From a virus, in the IMG/VR virus record IMGVR_UViG_3300025122_000199, positions 1-21,098 of that record: a stretch of 21,098 bases of DNA. The stretch is one strand, 5' to 3'. Made by a program: the position numbers and the translations under genes. The notes under the pieces are model-generated. The model did not search any database. It had not been told where the DNA came from and was given only the letters and a program-made list of their open reading frames with translations. This document shows, in pieces, positions 9,502 through 18,407 of this stretch (position 1 is the stretch's first letter; each line of letters starts with the position of its first letter).

Positions 9502-12500
9502 GTTATCCCTGCCGGACGGGTCTTTGACTTCCTGCTCCGGCTTGATTGGTAAATTCTTTATGTCGATGTTAAACATCTTCGTAAGCCCGTCTTCTCTTGG
9601 GTTTGCGAAGTACTCAAACGAATCCTTTTTGGCAAACTCATACTGCCTACCATATATCCTAATCAGCTTCTTTACCTTCTCCTCGTCAGTGAGTCCATCC
9701 ATATAGTTGGGGTCATTGATGAGTTGAGCAACTCCATCGTGCTTTCTCAAGTATGTTCTCGTTCCACGACCCTCAATCTCCTGCTTGCCAAGCAGCCTGT
9801 ACCTGCCTACAAGCGCAGAGAAGTAGGCATACTGATCTCGGTTAAGTTCATACTTTTTACCGTCTACCACTATACTCCTGCTTGGCAGCGAGGGAACAGC
9901 TTCGTTTTTGGAGAACTTCCTCCACAGCCTATGCACCTCAGATGAGTATGGATCAAGTATTGCTCCGGACTTTTTAAGTTTAACTATATTAAATGCAGAC
10001 GACATGAACCTGTCCCAATTATCAAGTTCACCGGATTCTGTCTTCTGCCAAGTAGCCTTCTTCCCTTTTCCGAGAGGCAGGACTGAATAGACTGTCCCTT
10101 CCGGCACTGACTCAAGCGGAGTTCCCCACAGGTCTGCGATTATAGGGTAACCCTCAACAAGCTCCTCCTCACTCCACTGACTTGAAACCTTCTTCCTCCA
10201 CTCAGCTTTCAGAGCGTCAGTAAATCCGTCCGGCTTAAATGTTTGCCTATAAGGAGAGTTCATCTTTGTGAACCAAGTGAGCGTGTTAGGGAGGAACACT
10301 GTCATTAAGTCTCGTGCGGCAGAATCCCTAAGCTTCGAGGCATCCTTATCATTTATTATCGCTGCCCACCCCTGCAACCAATCCCTTATTCCTGTAGCCA
10401 TTGTGGTGTTTGCCCCAAATCGGGCAGCGTGGGTTAACCCTTTCGCTGTTCTCTCTTTCATCATGTTTGCCCAGCTCTTCTCAAGCTTTTCCCTTTCCTC
10501 CTTAGGCAAGCTCTCAAGATGCCTGTGCCAGTTGGCGTTATTAAGAAGGATGAACCCCATCGGCCCCATTCTTCTCAAGTCAACCAGCCAGTCACCTTGT
10601 TGGTAAGCCGTCTCCTCACCATTTTGCCACCTTCCCAACGCGCTCATGTTAATGAACCCGTGGTGGAATGATTGCTCTGTCATATACCTAACCTTCTTGG
10701 TGTCAGATGGGTCAGACATATAGGGGTCTAGGTCGGCAGACACAATATCGTTATCCAGTAGATACTGAGCAAGGGACAAGGCTGCTGTCCCTGTAACAAC
10801 TTTGCCAGCGGAAATCTTCGCGTCCTTTGTAAGAAAGCCTTCCTTGTACGTCTTGCCAGCCACATCCACGATCCCCGCAGGAGTGTAATTAACAAGCTCA
10901 CTGAATAGATTGATAAGGGTTTTCTGATAAGGGGTTTTGTTTCTCCAAATAAGAAACGCAGCACTATTCTTTTTCTTTAACCACCTATTAAATTTAGCCA
11001 CATTCTCGGTTCCAATATTCTCCTGCTGGAATGTGGCGCGAGCAGACTCTTGCTTTACTCTCATCCAATCCTTTTCCCCAAACACTAGCTCCGGATGCTG
11101 CATTGCGCGATCCACTGTCTTCTTATCCCATCCTCGGATTTCCCCCTGTTCTAATATTACTCGGCGCATCTCTGCCCCTCTAAACGGAACGTCAGTTGCA
11201 GCAAGCCCCCTAAAGAAGGCTGTAGGGAATGCTCCAAAGGTTGTCTCGACTATATCTTTCGCCACCGTCTTGGCATCAGATGAAACCTCACCCTTCTTGT
11301 TGGTCATTAGCTCATAAAGCCTACCCCCAGCCCTCACTGCGTCTACTGGAGCGGTCATGTTACCCATGTCCAGCGTTCCAGTTTCGTAGATGTTGACCCT
11401 ATCACCCAGCAGCATTGATGATATGAAGTCTGATTTGATTGGGCCGCTTCCCTCTCTCTTGTACTCGTTTAAAAACTTCTTGAGTGTTATGCCACCTTTC
11501 TTCGCTTCCTTCGCTGCTTTGTAAAGCCTCTTGATCCCTGTTGCGTCAACTAACCCCTTAATCTTTTCCCAAGAACCCTTCTTGGGGCTGAGTCGCATCT
11601 GCTCCATTGGGCTTAACATCCTCTCAAGCTTCTCAAGTCGCGCAGCATTCTTAGCGGTCGGGTTTACCTCCTGTTCTGACACCAGCCGTGCTCTCTCAGA
11701 TTCACGCCTCGGCCTCATAAAATACTGATCAATCACATCAATCCCGCGAGCGAAAGTGCGAGCACCAGCTCTCGCTGGCAGCGGAGCTATATTGCCGAAC
11801 ACGTTAACAGCTATTGTTGTGGGAGTGAGATAGTTCCCTTGAAGGAATGAAACAACCAAGTCAGTGAGCTCCTTTGGATTTTTGTCCATGATGAAGTCCA
11901 ACTGCTCAATCTTAGCTGCCTCTGCATCCCTCAACGCCTTTACAGCAGACTCCCAGTTTGCGTCAGTTCTGCTTTCGTGAAAAGCGTTGGCAGTTTTGTC
12001 AGCAATCTCTTGCGCCTTCTGCGCCTTCACAACTCTCTCAACCAAGGTCTTACGTTCTGCTTTAGTAAGCTTCGGCCCTTTGTTCTTTTTGATAGCAGCC
12101 TCGATTAAATCGGCAGTCACTGTTGGGTCAGACGCTTTGAAGAATGCCCTTGCTTGGATGAGTTGCCCAAGGAAGGTGGATTCATTTGCAGAATCCTGCA
12201 CTGCATCCTTATATGCAGCCTCGTTTTCCGTGGTCTTCTCCTTGAGATAACGCTGACGTAAAAGGTCAATCCTCCTCTGCTCCAGCAATGCTCGCTCAAC
12301 TCCAAGCTCCCCATCCGGAAGTTTTTGGAGCTGCTCGTCAATCTCCGGAATTTCAAATGTCTCAATTACTTTAGCAACCCTCGAAGTAGGCATTGCATCG
12401 TAAGCAGAGTCGGGGTTCTCGATCCAAGACGCGACCTCTGAAGGGTCATCCTTCACCATCTCCAAGTGGCGTTTGGTTATCTTATGGAAACGCCTCACCC

Positions 12501-14913
12501 TGTCGGTCTGCGGAACTAGCGTCCCTTCTGCTGCCTCTACAACCTTAGCCTCCTTAGCTTCAGCAATCTCAGCTTCGCCACGGGCAACCTCCTCAACCCT
12601 TTCCTCCTTTAAAGCTTCAACAGCGCGATCAGCCCTTATATCCGGCTTGGCTCGCGGCAACGCCTCCGCCGCTGGAACCGCTTCCTCCCTTAAAGACTCA
12701 ACAACAGGGTCGGTTGGCTTGGGGGGTTTGGCCACAGGGTCTTCAAGAGCAACCTTGCTCCAGTGTTCTCTCCCTTTATCGGTATGCTCTTTAAGCTCAC
12801 TGACCAAGGTTCTTGCATCATCCCACCTCTTCTCTCCCAGTGCTACCGCCAAATCTCTCGCCTTGGTCTGAACGTCATTATACGTTTTGAGTTTCTTGTG
12901 AGACTCGGCGTAAAACTTTAAGGCAGCATCGACTTCCTCTCTCACCTTTTCAACTGGCTTCTTGTGGTGCTTTGCCATTGCCTCCACGTTCTCGCCGTAT
13001 GCTTCTTTTTCAAAGCCGTATTCACTATGAAGCCTCCTGTGGATGCGATCTACCTTCTCCTTAACCCAAGTGAATCCACCCTCAAAGAAGGAGGGGTCTT
13101 GCGCCATCCTGTGCGTCAAGTCTCCGGCATGTTCTGTTGTGTCGGACAGTAATCCTGTGACGGCTCTATGAACCCTATGCATGGCTCCCTCGGGAACCCC
13201 CCTCTGCGCCTCCGCCAAATCGTTAAACCTTTCGTTCATTGACTTGGATTCCCATCCCCCTTGCTCTTCGTAAATCCCCTCCACCTCAACAGGGGGAGTT
13301 GGCTTCTCGTAATATGCAGCCTCGCTTCCTGCTTCGGGTTCAGCTTCTAAGGCTGGTTTCTCAACTTCCTTAACTGGCTCTATAAGTTTAGCGGCCTTCT
13401 CCGCCCTCGCCATCTCTATAATCTCCTGCTCTGGAATGGTAGTCTCAACCTTCTTGGCCTCAAGCTCTGCCCTAAACTCTGCCAGCTTATCGGCCTCAAG
13501 TATCTCCCTGTCGAGTGCCATCTCTCTGTCGAGAGCTATCTCTCTGTCGAGAGCTATCTCCCTATCCTTAGCTGTCTCTCCTTCCTTGAGAGGGGCATCG
13601 GGGCGGATAATAGGGTCGGGGGCAGCAACAGCTTCCGGTGCAACAGGCTTTTCAACCAACGGAATATCTTTAATCTTTAAAGCCTCGGCAGGGGTTTCAA
13701 CGTCAGACTTCATTCTTTCTAACGCCTGTTGTTCTCCCACTCTCTTGTTGAAGTCTGCTTGGGTTTCCCCTTCCATCTTCTCCAGCACTTCACCTTTAGC
13801 CCTGCCTGTCTCAGCCTCGCCTCTCCTCGCTTCAGCCGTCCTCTTCGCGCTGTCAAACCACCCAAGCTTCTTGGCAGCAGCCAAGGCTTTTTGTGGTGTC
13901 TTAATTTCCTTTAACGAAACGCCCCTCTCCGTTAATGCTCCCCTAGCTGAGAGATAGGCAAACGTGCCGAGCAGCGCATGACCCGCCAAAGCTTCCCACT
14001 TCTCCTGCTCTGATGCGTTCGGGTCTTTCCACAACTCAGCAATCTCCGGCGTGTGCTCGACCACGGCTCTCGTCATGTCTGCTGCGAACAGGCCGTGAAT
14101 AGCTTTTCCGGCTTTAGGGAGCACGGCAGATGTTCCTGCTGTCATAATTCCGAGAGGCGAAACAACAGACTTAATCATGTCAGTAACAGCATTAACAGTT
14201 CCTGCGCCACGTTTCGCCCACTTATTATCCTCACCAAAAACAGTCTCTACGTCCTTTTCAGACACTTTAGGTGCGAGTCTTTTCTGTATCCATTCGGGTA
14301 GGTCGTCGTAAAACCCTGCGTGTTCCGCACCTTCCTTTGCTATGAGGGAAGGAATGAGTCCTCTTTGCTGCAAGTCAAAACCTTCTATCCAACCCTTTTC
14401 TTTAACAGGTTCGTCACCTCTCACCCATTCACCCTGCTCCAGTTGCCTTTTTGTTGGGCCAACTATGGGGCTGAACACCTCCCTTAACCCGCCCCATCTC
14501 AATCCTCCGACACTCTCTCCAGTGAGGAGGTCTTTGTCATAGTATGGAAGTGCCTTCTTAGCGACAGGCGACATATCGGGGCGGGTTGCAGCAGCAACTC
14601 TCCCCTCCTCAATCTTTCGGGCAATCTCTTCTTGCCTGTACCACTCCGGCCTCTCCTGCCTATTTTTCCATTCCCACTTTTTATCAAGCTCGAAAATCTT
14701 TTCAAGATCACCCTTAACCTCCTGTACCAGCTTGGAGTCCTCTTTAATTGCCCCATCTTTTAGCAGGTTGTCTATGTTACGGAACCTGCTAAAGACCTTC
14801 GGCCTCTCTTTTAGGTAGGTGCTATAGGAAACATCAGCAGCATCACTCCACGACATCCTTTCGGTTTTCTTGGCAAACGAGGAAAGGAAGTCGCTATAAG
14901 TTTGATCAGCCAT
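9499..14913 (-). CDS. Giant internal virion / ejected-type protein, 1804 aa
   Basis: The start overlaps the preceding stop (TAATG) with SD AGGAG. The N-terminal ~370 residues include a hydrophobic stretch (SVVSPLGIMTAGTSAVL). Residues about 370-800 are Glu/Ala/Lys-rich, low-complexity, coiled-coil-like, with a run of DREIAL repeats at about 447-470. The C-terminal ~750 residues are more globular, with segments such as SFLQGNYLTPTTIAVNVFGN, TGIRDWLQGWAAIINDKDAS and NTLTWFTKMNSPYRQTF. These resemble the C-terminal regions of large phage internal-virion or large polyvalent proteins that enter the host with the DNA. I see no protease, transglycosylase or polymerase motif. Last gene of the structural operon. 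Confidence 0.65.
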   Translation of the reverse strand: MADQTYSDFLSSFAKKTERMSWSDAADVSYSTYLKERPKVFSRFRNIDNLLKDGAIKEDSKLVQEVKGDLEKIFELDKKWEWKNRQERPEWYRQEEIARKIEEGRVAAATRPDMSPVAKKALPYYDKDLLTGESVGGLRWGGLREVFSPIVGPTKRQLEQGEWVRGDEPVKEKGWIEGFDLQQRGLIPSLIAKEGAEHAGFYDDLPEWIQKRLAPKVSEKDVETVFGEDNKWAKRGAGTVNAVTDMIKSVVSPLGIMTAGTSAVLPKAGKAIHGLFAADMTRAVVEHTPEIAELWKDPNASEQEKWEALAGHALLGTFAYLSARGALTERGVSLKEIKTPQKALAAAKKLGWFDSAKRTAEARRGEAETGRAKGEVLEKMEGETQADFNKRVGEQQALERMKSDVETPAEALKIKDIPLVEKPVAPEAVAAPDPIIRPDAPLKEGETAKDREIALDREIALDREMALDREILEADKLAEFRAELEAKKVETTIPEQEIIEMARAEKAAKLIEPVKEVEKPALEAEPEAGSEAAYYEKPTPPVEVEGIYEEQGGWESKSMNERFNDLAEAQRGVPEGAMHRVHRAVTGLLSDTTEHAGDLTHRMAQDPSFFEGGFTWVKEKVDRIHRRLHSEYGFEKEAYGENVEAMAKHHKKPVEKVREEVDAALKFYAESHKKLKTYNDVQTKARDLAVALGEKRWDDARTLVSELKEHTDKGREHWSKVALEDPVAKPPKPTDPVVESLREEAVPAAEALPRAKPDIRADRAVEALKEERVEEVARGEAEIAEAKEAKVVEAAEGTLVPQTDRVRRFHKITKRHLEMVKDDPSEVASWIENPDSAYDAMPTSRVAKVIETFEIPEIDEQLQKLPDGELGVERALLEQRRIDLLRQRYLKEKTTENEAAYKDAVQDSANESTFLGQLIQARAFFKASDPTVTADLIEAAIKKNKGPKLTKAERKTLVERVVKAQKAQEIADKTANAFHESRTDANWESAVKALRDAEAAKIEQLDFIMDKNPKELTDLVVSFLQGNYLTPTTIAVNVFGNIAPLPARAGARTFARGIDVIDQYFMRPRRESERARLVSEQEVNPTAKNAARLEKLERMLSPMEQMRLSPKKGSWEKIKGLVDATGIKRLYKAAKEAKKGGITLKKFLNEYKREGSGPIKSDFISSMLLGDRVNIYETGTLDMGNMTAPVDAVRAGGRLYELMTNKKGEVSSDAKTVAKDIVETTFGAFPTAFFRGLAATDVPFRGAEMRRVILEQGEIRGWDKKTVDRAMQHPELVFGEKDWMRVKQESARATFQQENIGTENVAKFNRWLKKKNSAAFLIWRNKTPYQKTLINLFSELVNYTPAGIVDVAGKTYKEGFLTKDAKISAGKVVTGTAALSLAQYLLDNDIVSADLDPYMSDPSDTKKVRYMTEQSFHHGFINMSALGRWQNGEETAYQQGDWLVDLRRMGPMGFILLNNANWHRHLESLPKEEREKLEKSWANMMKERTAKGLTHAARFGANTTMATGIRDWLQGWAAIINDKDASKLRDSAARDLMTVFLPNTLTWFTKMNSPYRQTFKPDGFTDALKAEWRKKVSSQWSEEELVEGYPIIADLWGTPLESVPEGTVYSVLPLGKGKKATWQKTESGELDNWDRFMSSAFNIVKLKKSGAILDPYSSEVHRLWRKFSKNEAVPSLPSRSIVVDGKKYELNRDQYAYFSALVGRYRLLGKQEIEGRGTRTYLRKHDGVAQLINDPNYMDGLTDEEKVKKLIRIYGRQYEFAKKDSFEYFANPREDGLTKMFNIDIKNLPIKPEQEVKDPSGRDN
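13503..13574 (-). repeat. Four tandem 18-nt repeats encoding DREIAL
   Basis: Units at 13503, 13521, 13539 and 13557; the middle two are identical (TCTCTCTGTCGAGAGCTA on the + strand) and the outer two diverged. They encode DREIAL-type hexapeptides at about residues 447-470 of the giant protein, in a helical charged region, so copy number can vary without frameshift. Confidence 0.8.
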
Positions 14914-16802
14914 TATTTGCTCCTAAGCCTTTTAAGCCCTATTTCAAGAATCCTTAACTTCTCCGCCATATCGACAGCCTCCGTTAATAGCGAGTTCTCC
15001 TCCTCGGTCAATTCTTCAGCAGCTTTTCTGAGAAGCTCCCGCGCCTCCAAGTCTTGCCTAAATGCAGCATCACCAATCTCCACTATTGATGGCTCGTACT
15101 CCTTGTTCAGCATATAATCCCTCGTGACTTCATCAGCCTCTTTCACCGCAGCCAAAGTCTGTTCACTCTCCGCCGCCTTTGAAGCAAGCTCTTCTTGAGT
15201 AAATCCCGTAGGAGTTTCCATTCCTGTAGGAGTCTTAGGGTCGGGGGTTTTAGGGATCATCCTCTCGGGAGTTGGGTCACCCTCTAGATCAAAACCGTAT
15301 TGCGCATAAACCTTCTGCCGCTCAAGCTGTTGAAGCTTTGTTACCATTTCCGGACGTTCGACATAGTAATCCTCAAAAGCCTTCCCTATAAGACGGTTGG
15401 CGGGAACCTTCCTGCCAACCCCTCCGGTGACTGAAGTGCCACCCGAAGGAGGGATGATAAGAGGATTAGGCATATAAAGAACGGAGCGTTCGGTTGATAT
15501 AAACTTAGAGTCCCGAAGAGGCATCCCGCCGTGAACTAATGCGGGGATCGATTCTTTAAATGTTCCAAGCCACGGACGCCACACATCTTTGAGAACCTTG
15601 TAAGGGTTGCCATCCGGCCCCACAGCATCTTCAAAGTAGACTTTATCAAATAGTGTGTCTCCAGTGCTTTTATCAACAACCGTTGTTTCAAAGTCTCTAG
15701 GGTTTATGAGCTTTAAAAACTTTTGTCTATCCGGACGCGCAGCCGTATAATTAGCTTTAGCGATATAAAGCTTTGCTGCTTTTTCGTCAGTTGCATTGGT
15801 GTCGAAATCCTCAACCCACTTCTTGATCTTCTCTATGTCATAGGAGGTTTCAGAGTTAAGCTTTGCGAGACGTTTCTGCGCCGTTATCACTCCTCTTTGG
15901 ATCGCCTCCCTCCTCTCTTCAGAAAGAGGAGTGCCGTCCAAGTTCTTGTTATCCTTCAACACACTTTGAGCGTCTTTAATCTCTTTGAGGACAAGCCTCT
16001 TAGGTTCCATATTGAGCGCATCAAATTTAGGAGGGCCACCAAACCTCGCAGCATACTTTGCGATGTACTCGTTGGTGTCAGTTACCTGCTTTAATCCGGA
16101 AGGAGATGTCCAATACTGCATCTCCCTGTCCGACATATTGTCAAAATCATATTCATTCCCATCCTTATACCCGATCTGTCTGAACAGCTCGGCAACAGGT
16201 TCAAAATTATACGCGATATCCTGCTTCTGCTTCTGATTAAGCTCCGCTGTCAAGTCTCTCGAATACAGTTCAAGGTTGGACTTTCTTTCAGGATCGTTGT
16301 AAACACTGCGAACATCGGGCGGCATCCCATTCCAATCTATAAGCCCAAACGGATCAGTATACGTTTTAGCATTGACTTCGTCCTGCTTATTAAAGAGAAC
16401 CTTATTCTTTTCCCTCCGCGCCTTCAGCCCGTCCACCAAAGGTTTTCCCCAATCAACTGCTGTAGCCAGTTCTATATCGGTTGCATCCCTTTTTAAGTCT
16501 TTTACGGATATTCCCCCTGTCGGAGTAGACCACGGTATTTCGTCCATCTCTTCAAGCTGCTCTTTGGTTTGGAATAATCTCCTTGGGTCGCCGCCAGCAT
16601 CTCTTACCTGCCTTATTAAAGAATCAATCTTCGCAGACTGCGTGTCCGCTGCTGCCTTTCTAACCTTCTTAGCCTTTCGCTTTGCCTTCTTATCTGTCCT
16701 CTTCTCTTTATCCTTATCTACGGCTGCTTGATAAGCCATCTGATATGCTGGCACAAACGACTTGTCGAATGCCTTCCCAAAACCGCTTCCAAATATACCC
16801 AT
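14913..16802 (-). CDS. Large internal-virion-like structural protein, 629 aa
   Basis: It starts MGIFGSGFGKAFDKSFVPAY with SD AAAGGAA 7 nt upstream. Residues about 30-50 are extremely basic (DKDKEKRTDKKAKRKAKKV). The middle is mixed alpha/beta without a recognised domain; the last ~120 residues are acidic and helical (QEELASKAAESEQTLAAVKE, EELTEEENSLLTEAVDMAEK). The glycine-rich start and place between the Gly/Gln-rich protein and the giant protein suit an internal or DNA-transfer protein of a podovirus-like particle. Function is inferred from context only. Confidence 0.55.
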   Translation of the reverse strand: MGIFGSGFGKAFDKSFVPAYQMAYQAAVDKDKEKRTDKKAKRKAKKVRKAAADTQSAKIDSLIRQVRDAGGDPRRLFQTKEQLEEMDEIPWSTPTGGISVKDLKRDATDIELATAVDWGKPLVDGLKARREKNKVLFNKQDEVNAKTYTDPFGLIDWNGMPPDVRSVYNDPERKSNLELYSRDLTAELNQKQKQDIAYNFEPVAELFRQIGYKDGNEYDFDNMSDREMQYWTSPSGLKQVTDTNEYIAKYAARFGGPPKFDALNMEPKRLVLKEIKDAQSVLKDNKNLDGTPLSEERREAIQRGVITAQKRLAKLNSETSYDIEKIKKWVEDFDTNATDEKAAKLYIAKANYTAARPDRQKFLKLINPRDFETTVVDKSTGDTLFDKVYFEDAVGPDGNPYKVLKDVWRPWLGTFKESIPALVHGGMPLRDSKFISTERSVLYMPNPLIIPPSGGTSVTGGVGRKVPANRLIGKAFEDYYVERPEMVTKLQQLERQKVYAQYGFDLEGDPTPERMIPKTPDPKTPTGMETPTGFTQEELASKAAESEQTLAAVKEADEVTRDYMLNKEYEPSIVEIGDAAFRQDLEARELLRKAAEELTEEENSLLTEAVDMAEKLRILEIGLKRLRSK

Positions 16803-16845
16803 AATCTATTCCTTTAGTCCTGTATTTTGCTGTCCATCCATCTTC

Positions 16846-17988
16846 TTATGGCCATTGCTTCTTCCCAAAAGCCTTTCCTGCTGCTGCTCCCCAACCTCCC
16901 CCAAATCCTCCTGCTGCGGTTCCGAGTATAGTCCCAAACGGATCACTTTGATTAGCCATCTGAGCACCGTATATGTTTGCCTGTGTGCCAAAGACGTTAC
17001 TGGCAAACCCTGTTCCCTGCGCTCCAGCATTCGGATCAAGTCCGATACCTCTCTGCATTTGAGGCATAGTAAATGGTGATGCACCCTGTTGTAGTCCAGA
17101 AAGGTAGCCTCCTTGTGCCGCAATCGGTTGCAGTCCGAGATAGGATTGGATGTTGCCAATGTCCTGCTGTCTACCAGCCATCTGCTGTTGTGATCCAACA
17201 TTTCTGGCTTGATTAACCTGCTGAACTCTCTGTATCGCGTTGGCAAATGATTGCTGTGCAAGTGCGTTAGCCTTATCACTTGAGGCTTGTCCGCTACCGA
17301 GGAAGCCGAGAGCTTCACCTCTCCTCTGCTTACCCAACTGCATTCCACCTTCCATCTTCGCAATGGCTTCGCGCAGTCCCGCTCCGGTTCCCAACCCCTG
17401 CCCTCTCGCAGAGGCAGCACGACGAACACCTTGCTCCAGTGCGCGTTGTTGATCTGATGTGAGTTGTTCACCCATCATTAAGGAGTCGAGGATTTGAGTC
17501 TCAAGCTCTCCTCTGGTCGCAGCAGTCTGTCCGGTGTCAGCAAAAGTAGGAGCATCACCAACCTCCTCGTACTCAGTGAGACTTGCGATGTCTTCAGCAC
17601 CCCTTTCACCACCCCTAAGTCTCTCTGCAAATTCTTCCCTTAAAGCAAACCCTTCAGGGTCAGATTGCCTTAGCTGTTCCCGTTGAGTGGCAATAAATTG
17701 TGGGCCAAACTCCGTAAGATTGTCGAGTTGAGCTTGGCTCATCTGAGGAACCATACTTATTAGCCCCTCCATCTCGTTACGGGTAAGGTCAACGTCACCG
17801 AACCCTGTAAAGTCTGCGGTACGTTCCGCTCCCGTGCGAGGGTCAGTGTAAGTGACAGCAGTCCCTTGTCTGGCTGCGTTCTCTATGAGTCGGCGGGTTG
17901 GTAATGTCTCAATGTCGGTGTATATGCCCTCTTTATTTGCTTCGGCATAGTCCGGTGCTGGTGGTGGTGATGGTGATGATTTGCCCAT
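16846..17988 (-). CDS. Gly/Gln/Ala-rich virion (DNA-transfer-like) protein, 380 aa
   Basis: It begins MGKSSPSPPPAPDYAEANKE, a Pro-rich start I associate with podophage internal or tail-needle-region proteins. The middle is polar and helical; residues about 190-300 are Gln/Ala/Gly-rich (RRAASARGQGLGTGAGLREA, QQQMAGRQQDIGNIQ), and the C-terminus is glycine-rich (GTAAGGFGGGWGAAAG). This composition is typical of ejected, membrane-interacting virion proteins. SD GGGAGA lies 6 nt upstream, inside the end of the GNAT-like gene. A 666-nt frame on the same strand at 16806-17471 is a shadow. Confidence 0.6.
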   Translation of the reverse strand: MGKSSPSPPPAPDYAEANKEGIYTDIETLPTRRLIENAARQGTAVTYTDPRTGAERTADFTGFGDVDLTRNEMEGLISMVPQMSQAQLDNLTEFGPQFIATQREQLRQSDPEGFALREEFAERLRGGERGAEDIASLTEYEEVGDAPTFADTGQTAATRGELETQILDSLMMGEQLTSDQQRALEQGVRRAASARGQGLGTGAGLREAIAKMEGGMQLGKQRRGEALGFLGSGQASSDKANALAQQSFANAIQRVQQVNQARNVGSQQQMAGRQQDIGNIQSYLGLQPIAAQGGYLSGLQQGASPFTMPQMQRGIGLDPNAGAQGTGFASNVFGTQANIYGAQMANQSDPFGTILGTAAGGFGGGWGAAAGKAFGKKQWP

Positions 17989-17990
17989 GA

Positions 17991-18407
17991 TTATTCTCCC
18001 ATAAATCTACGTTTAGCTCTTTTCATATCTACTATTGTGACTCTGTTGTTGTACTTATGACGCATCCAAGCCATCTTTTCCGCAACATCCTTCCAATCCT
18101 CCCAAATCATGCGGTACATCTCGTTAAGGCTGCGGGGGTAACGACTGATAGCCGCCTCAATATAGCATATTGGCCCCTCAGTATCCTTATAATGCTCATT
18201 GCACTGCTCCTCATTGTCCACCATCCGTATTAAGGTAAGTCCAACCAGTTTTCCACCCGCTTCAACAGCGTAGTATCGGTCATTATTCACAAACCACTGC
18301 AACCAATCAAGTAAACGCTCCCTGCTCCACTCAGAACAGAAGTCAAGGCTACCCATCAGCAGGTCAGCCATCTCCTTCGTCTTTTTTGGGTACTGTGCAG
18401 TAGTCAT
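17991..18407 (-). CDS. GNAT-like phage protein, 138 aa
   Basis: YYAVEAGGKLVGLTLIRMVDN (about residues 45-65) resembles the beta-strand entry of GNAT acetyltransferases, followed by CYIEAAISRYPRSLNEMYRM and a C-terminal basic stretch (VTIVDMKRAKRRFMGE). A clear acetyl-CoA pyrophosphate loop (Q/RxxGxG/A) is not visible, so catalysis is uncertain. Small GNAT-like proteins occur between tail and internal virion genes in podovirus-like genomes. It overlaps the tail gene stop by 4 nt (ATGA). Confidence 0.5.
   Translation of the reverse strand: MTTAQYPKKTKEMADLLMGSLDFCSEWSRERLLDWLQWFVNNDRYYAVEAGGKLVGLTLIRMVDNEEQCNEHYKDTEGPICYIEAAISRYPRSLNEMYRMIWEDWKDVAEKMAWMRHKYNNRVTIVDMKRAKRRFMGE

Noticed and set aside
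12473-13957. Open frames on the + strand opposite the giant structural gene (for example 12473-12871 and 13436-13957)
   Set aside because: Ser/Leu/Ala-rich shadow frames antisense to a Glu/Lys/Ala-rich coding region, with no SD and no recognisable domain.
16806-17471. 221-codon frame on the - strand overlapping the Gly/Gln-rich gene
   Set aside because: It lies inside a longer frame with proper SD, start and family-like composition; its Arg/Leu-rich translation looks like an out-of-frame shadow.
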